Below are positions 57,872 to 64,000 of a DNA stretch of 64,000 nucleotides, in pieces. Position numbers and translations under genes: made by a program. Each line of letters starts with the position of its first letter. The stretch's first letter is position 1. The notes beneath the pieces are model-generated. The model was given only the letters and a program-made list of their open reading frames with translations. It was not told where the DNA came from and did no database searches. Source of the stretch: Gyrodactylus bullatarudis (lineage: Eukaryota; Platyhelminthes; Monogenea; Gyrodactylidea; Gyrodactylidae); NCBI GenBank assembly GCA_012064415.1, contig SSNU01000027.1, positions 1-64,000 on the forward strand, given 5' to 3'.

Positions 57872-58621
57872 GATTCTTTTCCATCTTTCATTGTTGTATC
57901 TAAATTATTGTGAATTATATTTTTATGAAATAAAGATTTTAATAATTTTATAAAAAATTCCTACATTTTGACTCATTGCACAAGTGATGTGGATAATAAC
58001 CCCACCCACCCCATGTGAGAACAATAATCAGAAAGATTTTCTCAAATTTTTATTCTGTGTTTTAATTTCAAGAAGATTTTTAAAGTTGCTTTCTGCAAAT
58101 TCTATTAGAAATAGCCCTACTAAACATGGTATGGAAATGATCAGCAGAAAAATCTCTTTCGAAAGGTATTAATTTAGTTGAAAGTTATTTTTTAGCCTAT
58201 TTTTGGGTAAATATGTCTGCTTACAAGTAGTCACGATTTACGAAAGAGGGGTAGGAATTAGGGGGATAACTTTTACACAGTTATTAAAAAGGGAGTACTG
58301 TAGTAATTTTAAAATGATATCTATACCTATTGTGTGTTAGAAGAAATAATTTCGTGATTAGTTTTAAGCTCTATAGAGTAGTTATTGATTTAACTATGTT
58401 AAATTAACATACACATCATTGCCTTAATTATAATTTTTAATGAGAAAATAATATATTGAAACCCTACTCATAAGTATGATGATGATGTTTTTTTTATTAA
58501 TACGGGTAGAAGGAAATTTTTGGTTAACAAGTCACAGGTCTAACTGAATATGATTTATCAAAAATTTCAAAATATTACAAAAGTTTTATTGACTTAATTT
58601 GTAAATGTAACCGTATTAACA
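57872..58621. other. Intergenic region 3' of UBE3B
   Basis: AATAAAG at about 57930 is a likely polyadenylation signal for UBE3B. The rest of the stretch shows no gene. It separates UBE3B from a convergent minus-strand cysteine-rich gene. Confidence 0.5.
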
Positions 58622-58815
58622 TCAGTAGCATCGATAAAATGAGCACGTTCTTCCATCACAGCATTCAGAATCGTCCATGCAGCCATGACCTTCCGGATAA
58701 CAATCGATGCAAGTTCCATTAGCAAAGGAGTGCAGATCACAAACTAAAGAGTTGCAGCACGGATGGAATATTGTCTTGTCACAAAATTCACCCTTCATAC
58801 CACAGTCCTTACCAA
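58622..58815 (-). CDS. Secreted 12-cysteine double-knot peptide, copy 1 (3' exon)
   Basis: Last exon of a small cysteine-rich protein, entered through the acceptor CCCGTAG in phase 1. The reading frame upstream of that site (to 58858) is probably intron. The cysteine pattern is C-x6-C-x7-CC-x4-C-x9-C-x2-C-x6-C-x5-CC-x4-C-x4-C, two successive inhibitor-cystine-knot patterns fused with a two-residue linker. The paralogue at 60711-61032 has the same 12 cysteines. Such peptides are secreted; known relatives range from venom peptides to immune and enzyme-inhibitor proteins, and I also see likeness to the UPF0506 cysteine pattern. The signal-peptide exon was not found within the 300 bp upstream, where a MITE lies at 59052-59416. 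Function unknown. Confidence 0.65.
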
Positions 58816-59051
58816 CTACGGGAAAGGGAGAAAAAGTTTTCAATTGAAACTGAAACATTCTGATATGATTTTCAATTTATAATACATCATCTATAGTACT
58901 GATTTTACCGAGGCATATTTGAACATTATTCTGGTGGTTAATAATTGGTCAATACTCTCCTCTTCATTTGATTGGTCAGAATTTTTAGATTACAGTATAA
59001 ATTTTCAATATTGATAAATAAGCTTGTTTTAATTCAGAGCAAAAGAAAAGC

Positions 59052-59416
59052 TAGTTGATATGAAGTTGGGAATCTATGGTTTTTACAATCTCTTCATCAA
59101 GAACTCGAAAAGGATGAAGATTTATTGGAATTCATTTAGCTCACTTTTAACAATTGGACTTTTGAGGAAAAATAAGGACATTATTCAAATTTCGATTTGG
59201 CGCCAAATTTTTATTGATTTGAAAGAGAACGGGCGATTAAAATTTTTATCGAGTTGTAGATTAGACAAGAAAATCAATCATCCTAAATCTGACCAAATGA
59301 CTCACTTCATTATTGTTTTCGAGTTGAATTTCGATTTCTTGACCATTTTCATTACTTGTAAATTAATGGAATCAAAATTTTTTTTAGGTTCATAGGTTCC
59401 CAATTTCATATCAACC
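59052..59416. repeat. TTGATATGAAG-family MITE, internally deleted
   Basis: Begins CTAGTTGATATGAAGTTGGG and ends TTCCCAATTTCATATCAAC, so both termini are present in 364 bp. Inner blocks are shortened relative to the 718-bp copy. It lies upstream of the double-knot gene copy 1, possibly between its exons. Confidence 0.75.
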
Positions 59417-60710
59417 AAGATTTAGTGCACCATTACTGTGAATGTAATGTATTTCTCAAGTTTTCCACTGATTTCGAACTGGCTAATTGCAGTATCAATC
59501 ATAAGGATTACTAAAATAAGTTATCTTTTGAATATTACTAGTTTTTATGCCTTTCAGAGAATCAGAAAATCAAAAGAGGTTTTCTAAAAGCTCAAATTTT
59601 TGAGGATAAAGGGTTTGAGAAAAAAGATATTAGCCATTCATTAATCTTTCATAAGGGGTACAATAAATTTTTGTAAAGTAGGCCCAGAATGAAAATTCAA
59701 TAAAAATACTCCTGAGAATATTTCGTTCTAGGTGCTTAGGTAATATATCCCACTATTCATTACTCCTGAAATATAGAGATCAGGTCAATTCAAAGTTGAT
59801 TGCATTCAGTTTATGAATTCCAAATGAGAAAAAAAAATTTTCTTTCAACTTCACCATTTTTCAAAAATTCTAATTGTACAATGTTCTCAATATTAATTTC
59901 ACAATATGTATGAACTTTTACCAGGTGTGAAAAATAAATTGAAGCTCATCACGAGTGCAAGCAGGCCATGTGTATAAATAAATGTTTCGTTAGATTATGC
60001 CCCCACTCAATTGACTCCGACTCAAATACTTGATCTTACAAATGACTTATTACTAATAAGTTATTAGCAATGTGTGATCTGTTTACGCCTAAATGCTAGA
60101 AATTGGACAAATCTATAACATTTTATTTTTAATGTAGACTCGTCCAGGTCTTCCAACCTTTTTACAGGATGAAGGTGTGGTCACAGGTTATAACCTACTT
60201 GATCTTGATAGAACCTATTTCAATCTCATAGAATTCATTCATATTTGACTAAAGAGTTACAGTAAGAATATCTTTGATATCTTCATATGTCATATTAAAA
60301 ATGAATATATCGGTCAAAATTTCAGCTTTAAAAGAAATATTTATCTTTTCTGTTTTAGTCTAAAACTTTTAAATGAAACATGAACTAGAAAACTACAAAG
60401 TCTAGATTAAAATGTCAAATTATTAAAAAATTCATATTACTTGAAGTTTTCGTAGTTGAAACTTGGAGACAAGAAAAACCCGATTTAATTTTAGATGTAC
60501 TGAGTCAGTATTACTGACTGTATTTGCACAAAATAGTCAATATTTTCCATATTTCATCTAATATTTTTATGAGCTACTTACAAGTAGATACTTACAATAA
60601 GTTGCAGTACGGAATTCGTATGTCAAAGAATTGAGAAAGAATATCATTGTTTTAATTAAAAATTAATCATCATCTTTTATTAAGTAAATTCGATATGATT
60701 TCATTATAAT
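59417..60710. other. Spacer between the two cysteine-rich genes
   Basis: No gene recognised. A solo copy of the 44927 hairpin arm lies at 59717-59746. The signal-peptide exon of copy 1 may be hidden here but I could not identify it. Confidence 0.4.
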
Positions 60711-61032
60711 TTATGAACATTTGAAAAATCTACATTTTCCGCTACAACAACTAGAACCAAGCATGCAACCATCTCCAGTAGGAAGACAATCAACACAAAA
60801 GCCAGTGGAAGCGCAAAAAAATTCTGGACAACATGAAGCTTTAAAAAGTGCTTTACGACATTTTTGATTTCTCTCTTGACATGTATCTTTATCAAAATTA
60901 TATTATTCAGTTAATTTGAAATGAATTAAAGAAATAAAATTGAAATTAAGATGAATTAAACTCACCAGCAGCAGCAGAAGTCAAAATTCCAAAAACGGCA
61001 GCAACCAAGAAGAAATAGTATGTCAGCTTCAT
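60711..61032 (-). CDS. Secreted 12-cysteine double-knot peptide, copy 2
   Basis: Two exons, 61032-60966 and 60886-60711, joined across a 79-bp GT..AG intron, encode 80 residues. Exon 1 is a clear signal peptide (MKLTYYFFLV, then Ala-rich). Exon 2 carries the mature peptide with C-x6-C-x8-CC-x4-C-x5-C-x2-C-x6-C-x5-CC-x3-C-x4-C, two cystine-knot patterns back to back, as in the gene at 58622. The intron between signal and mature parts in phase 1 is usual for secreted cysteine-rich peptides. Exported through the secretory pathway; target unknown. The overlapping frame at 60704-60895 in another phase is not real. Confidence 0.75.
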
Positions 61033-61282
61033 TAAATTTGAATATCAGTTTTTTTAATAAGATGAATAGAATTTATAACCAAAAATAATGATAATTGTGC
61101 ACTTCCGAGGTCAAAATAGTAAGTTGAGTTTTTAAACGTTTTGATTAACGCCACATACCATAGGTTCAATAAACTCGAATTTTAAATAGAAATTAATAAA
61201 GTTGATTCAAAATTGAAAATTTTATTTATTAACATTTGTTTATATTAAATTTTGGTTGAGTATCTTGAATTTTGGTTTATAT
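61033..61282. promoter_or_regulatory. Divergent spacer between cysteine-rich gene and RT gene
   Basis: 250 bp separate the start codons of the minus-strand secreted peptide and the plus-strand reverse transcriptase. It should contain both promoters. AT-rich; no specific motif assigned. Confidence 0.4.
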
Positions 61283-62747
61283 ATGAAAATTTTTAACAAG
61301 AGAAAATGTGATGATTTTGCTACACCAGAAATTTTTGAAAATTTATCACTTAGAAGATTAGATGATATAGATGGCATTGAATATTTATCCAATGCAGTTT
61401 TAATAAAAAACTTTGGAAATACTCGTATCATTATACAATGTAAAAAAGGAGCAGATTTTCAAGGAAAGAGTTTCGATTCTCTTGAAAGCATGTATTCATC
61501 TTCTGATCTAAATAATGATATTGATCTTATTCGTAATAGTGACACTTTTGATATGAAATTCCAAAAGGTTGTAAACATTATTGGATCCTTGGCCAGGTAC
61601 AAGCAAAATAAGAATTTTAATCATGAAATTGCTAAATTCGACATTTCTAAGTGCTACTTTTCCTTGAACCATAAATTTCTTGTTGAATCATTCAGTTTGT
61701 ACATTGATATTGTTACTGCGAGAGAACATATTAACATTGACAAAGAGAAAACAATCGCTTGCTTGCAAAAATTCCTAGCGAGCTTCCACATCAAGTTCAA
61801 GAACAATATTTACAAACTTGAGAAGGGAATTCCTGTTGGTTTGAAAATTTCTCCATATCTCTGCTACATTTACCTCTTGAGAATTGATTGCCTCATCAAG
61901 AGTAAAGTGGAAAAGACTCTGAATTTTAAGGTAAATGTTGACTTTGTTTTCATACGTTATGCTGACGACTTTTTGCTCGCGACGAAAGAGGACCAATTTG
62001 TTCAAATATTTGAAATAATCTATGAAGTATTCTACAAGGCGAAGGTAGAATTGAATGTTTACAAATTCGAGAGAACAAAAGATCCTATGAGTACGTTCGT
62101 TTTGATAACAGTGTCCAGAGCCATTAAGTTGGCTAGGATTCCTTATTTTCTCAGATATAACCCTGTTCCCATTGGATAAGATGAATAGTAAGTTGATAGT
62201 CTCTTACTTTGGTTAGATTTGAACCAGAAAAACATTTATCCTGTTGATATTGCGAAAAAATTGAAAATTTATCGAAAAAAGTTATTCGTGCAAAAGAAAA
62301 TGATCAAACCTTGCTTATGGCAGAGTTATCTGCCAGTTGAACAAATTGAACAACGAAAATTGACTAATTATATCACAAGGTTGGCAGAAAATGTATCAGA
62401 TAAAATTTTTATTGCCACTAAATTTACTCAGTACTCATTAGAATGGCTTAAAAAGAGGAAAAATAAATTCAAACTTATTGGTTCGTTTTATGCCATTTTT
62501 ATACATAACTACTTTAAAGTATATTTATTATTTATTAAAATATAAATAATGATAGATTTTCTAAAATTAGTTACATTGTTTTTTTTATCCAGGTGAGATT
62601 CTGAGGATATCAAATATTATGTGCAAAACCCCCAAGGAAAAATGTCACTTTCTTGACGTAACCATTTTCAATTTGAAGAAAAAGCCCTACCTGAAATGTT
62701 TGTATAGACCGTTGAAGAAAATTGTCGGCAAAATAAGCTCAATTTGA
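61283..62747 (+). CDS. Telomerase-like reverse transcriptase (TERT-like, short)
   Basis: Proposed exons 61283-62090, 62119-62187, 62217-62480 and 62593-62747 give 1296 nt, 431 residues. RT motif A is FDISKCYFSL, motif B' is EKGIPVGLKISPYLC, and motif C is FIRYADDFLLAT, so all three catalytic Asp are present. Motif D is ELNVYKFE. After removing a 28-bp intron, motif E reads PLSWLGFLIFSDITLF, like the telomerase 'WCGL-ID--TL' primer grip. A 29-bp intron then leads into a Lys-rich helical segment resembling the TERT C-terminal extension. GIP-G, LC and DDFLL favour telomerase over Penelope elements. No RNA-binding domain or T motif was found upstream. Alternatives: an endonuclease-less Penelope-like RT, which may also carry introns, or a degraded copy. 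The last exon is the least certain; it contains HFLDVTIF, which resembles Penelope RT sequence. Confidence 0.55.
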
Positions 62748-63125
62748 TCAGGAATTAATAATAAATTAATTATAATAAAAGCGTTTGCCAATCTCAAACA
62801 GGTTTCCCATTAGCTACCACTGAGGAATTCAATTATTCAAGTTTTAATAAAAAAGCCAATAAGTCATTTGTATTAAAAAGCGAACGTCTTATTCATAGTT
62901 TTTTGCCTATAAAGGGAATAAAACATATATTCAATATATGCACAGATTGGGGTTCAATTAAAGTAATCCCATTGGCCAGATTTTAACTGACCAATAACAT
63001 TTATACTTCCTCCATCCACACGCAGATAAGTCAATTAACTGAGACGCGTTATTTTCTTCAACCCTGTTCGATTTTAATAAACAGAAATTTTTCCCTAATA
63101 GAAGCTGATTCCAATGATAATTTAA
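62748..63125. other. Spacer upstream of the LIM gene
   Basis: No gene recognised. It should contain the 5' region of the LIM gene if the ATG at 63126 is its start. Confidence 0.4.
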
Positions 63126-63473
63126 ATGTTTCGAATAATTTGTTACAGCTGCTCTAAGCCAATCAATTCACGATATCTCATGAAAGTAGAACCGAAAACC
63201 TTTTGGCATGAAGAATGCCTCACATGTCGTATATGTCAGACATCTTTGTATAGTTTGAACTCATGTTATTGGCAAAAAACGAGTTATTTCGATGGGCCAG
63301 TTTGTAAGAGACATCGAAAGTTTTGCTTATCATGCAACAAACAGATTTTAGAAGGCGAATCATTTGTGGAAATTGGAAAAGTCTACAGAGTCCACGCACC
63401 CGATTGTCTCAAATGTTTTTGTTGTCAAGATAACTTGAAGATTGGCTCATTTGTCCGGGTTTTCCGGGGTAAA
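63126..63473 (+). CDS. LIM-domain protein, LMX1-like, first exon(s)
   Basis: One exon with two LIM zinc-finger domains, ending at a GTAAGT donor at 63474. The first has CYSC, PINSRYLMKV, WHEECLTC and CKRH ligands. The second begins CLSC and has HAPDCLKCFCC, then is cut by the splice site before its last zinc ligands. PI-xRYLMKV followed by WHEECL is close to the LMX1 class of LIM-homeodomain transcription factors, which act in the nucleus. The homeodomain would lie beyond the window. An in-frame TAA precedes the ATG directly, so either translation starts here, leaving only five residues before the first Cys, or an acceptor (TTTGTTACAG at 63138-63147) defines a later exon start. Confidence 0.7.
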
Positions 63474-63538
63474 GTAAGTCCACAAAAGAATATCTAATTT
63501 TTAATTCATTGCCCATCTGCAGCATTTCTAGCCAGTGC

Positions 63539-63889
63539 TTAAAGAACAACTAAATCTGACTCATCGTCTAGGGTAATTGTTGTCTGAAAAGTTTCTTTTG
63601 CATCTTCGATTAATTCATTAAAATTGCCTACTCCTGTTAGGAAACTCAGCGCTTCATCAATAGCCGATGCTCCATCAGAACAATTCTTGACTTTAACTAC
63701 ATCTGTGACTTTTAACATTATCTGATATCCTCTCGAAAGCACGTTGGGATCAGAATTTGACTCATATTCTTTCAAAACATATTTAATCTTTTCTTTTGAA
63801 TTGTATCCTAGAGAACCGAAAACACACGAACTTGCTTCTTTAAAAGTCATTGTATTGGTATGGTACCTTGAAGAAATAAAAATCTTCAA
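63539..63889 (-). CDS. Unrecognised small protein ORF
   Basis: An open frame of 116 codons. An inner ATG at 63850 gives about 103 residues, starting MTFKEASSCVFGSLGYNSKE. An acceptor-like TTTCTTCAAG before it suggests a further exon upstream. The composition is that of a soluble globular protein, with mixed charged and hydrophobic residues and an acidic end. No signal peptide, membrane segment or known motif. It lies antisense in the presumed first intron of the LIM gene. I cannot assign a family. Confidence 0.4.
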   Translation of the reverse strand: MKIFISSRYHTNTMTFKEASSCVFGSLGYNSKEKIKYVLKEYESNSDPNVLSRGYQIMLKVTDVVKVKNCSDGASAIDEALSFLTGVGNFNELIEDAKETFQTTITLDDESDLVVL

Positions 63890-64000
63890 CCTACATAATC
63901 AGAAAGAAGATGGCTAATTTTAACATCTGAATACTCATATTCCAACTGAATAACCGTAGTAATTTTATTAAGCTAATTTGCAACAAAAACACGTGCAAAC

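Noticed and set aside
60704..60895. Hydrophobic minus-strand ORF
   Set aside because: Out of frame with the 12-cysteine exon at 60886-60711, which has a signal-peptide exon and a paralogue.
1..64000. CRISPR arrays, bacterial operons, rRNA genes
   Set aside because: No regularly spaced direct repeats, no operon-like packing and no rRNA-like conserved segments were seen; the window is animal nuclear DNA.

Overview
The window is AT-rich nuclear DNA from an invertebrate animal, most likely a protostome. All recognisable genes are animal genes: a Kekkon-type LRR-Ig receptor, class I phosphatidylinositol transfer proteins (PITP), tetraspanins, the HECT ligase UBE3B and an LMX1-type LIM protein. 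Most are split by spliceosomal introns. Mariner, pogo/Tigger, piggyBac-type and Penelope-like elements are present. I cannot name the species. Exon joins below were worked out by eye from reading frame, GT..AG borders and remembered family sequences, and no transcript was available.

Layout. 1-8488 has no convincing gene and holds dispersed repeats. 8489-11044 (-) is an intact single-exon LRR-Ig membrane protein. 11045-35333 is a repeat-rich desert. It holds foldback MITEs, a MITE family with GACTTGGACG ends and TA target sites, decayed Penelope-like elements at about 18.6-23.2 kb split by an almost complete mariner, and a 761-bp near-perfect palindrome. 35334-43376 (-) carries three tandem PITP genes with the same exon plan. 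The most upstream copy has a 3.7-kb intron occupied by a Tigger-like transposon. 43546-57871 (+) is a 14-exon UBE3B gene, divergent from the third PITP gene and only 169 bp from it. Its 4.8-kb second intron contains two intronless tetraspanin genes on the same strand. 58622-58815 (-) and 60711-61032 (-) encode two related secreted proteins with 12 cysteines that read as two fused cystine knots. 61283-62747 (+) encodes a reverse transcriptase with telomerase-like motifs. 63126-63473 (+) is an LMX1-like LIM exon, and a small unrecognised minus-strand ORF lies at 63539-63889.

The most unusual feature is intron size. Each PITP gene needs removal of a first intron of only 26 or 27 bp, and the telomerase-like gene is readable only if introns of 28 and 29 bp are removed. 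Neighbouring introns are 43-84 bp or much longer.

Functional links: PITPs move phosphatidylinositol and phosphatidylcholine between membranes, UBE3B ubiquitinates proteins, and tetraspanins and the LRR-Ig protein act at the cell surface. Nothing suggests these genes form one pathway. The links seen are local: tandem duplication, gene conversion, nesting, and a probable shared promoter.
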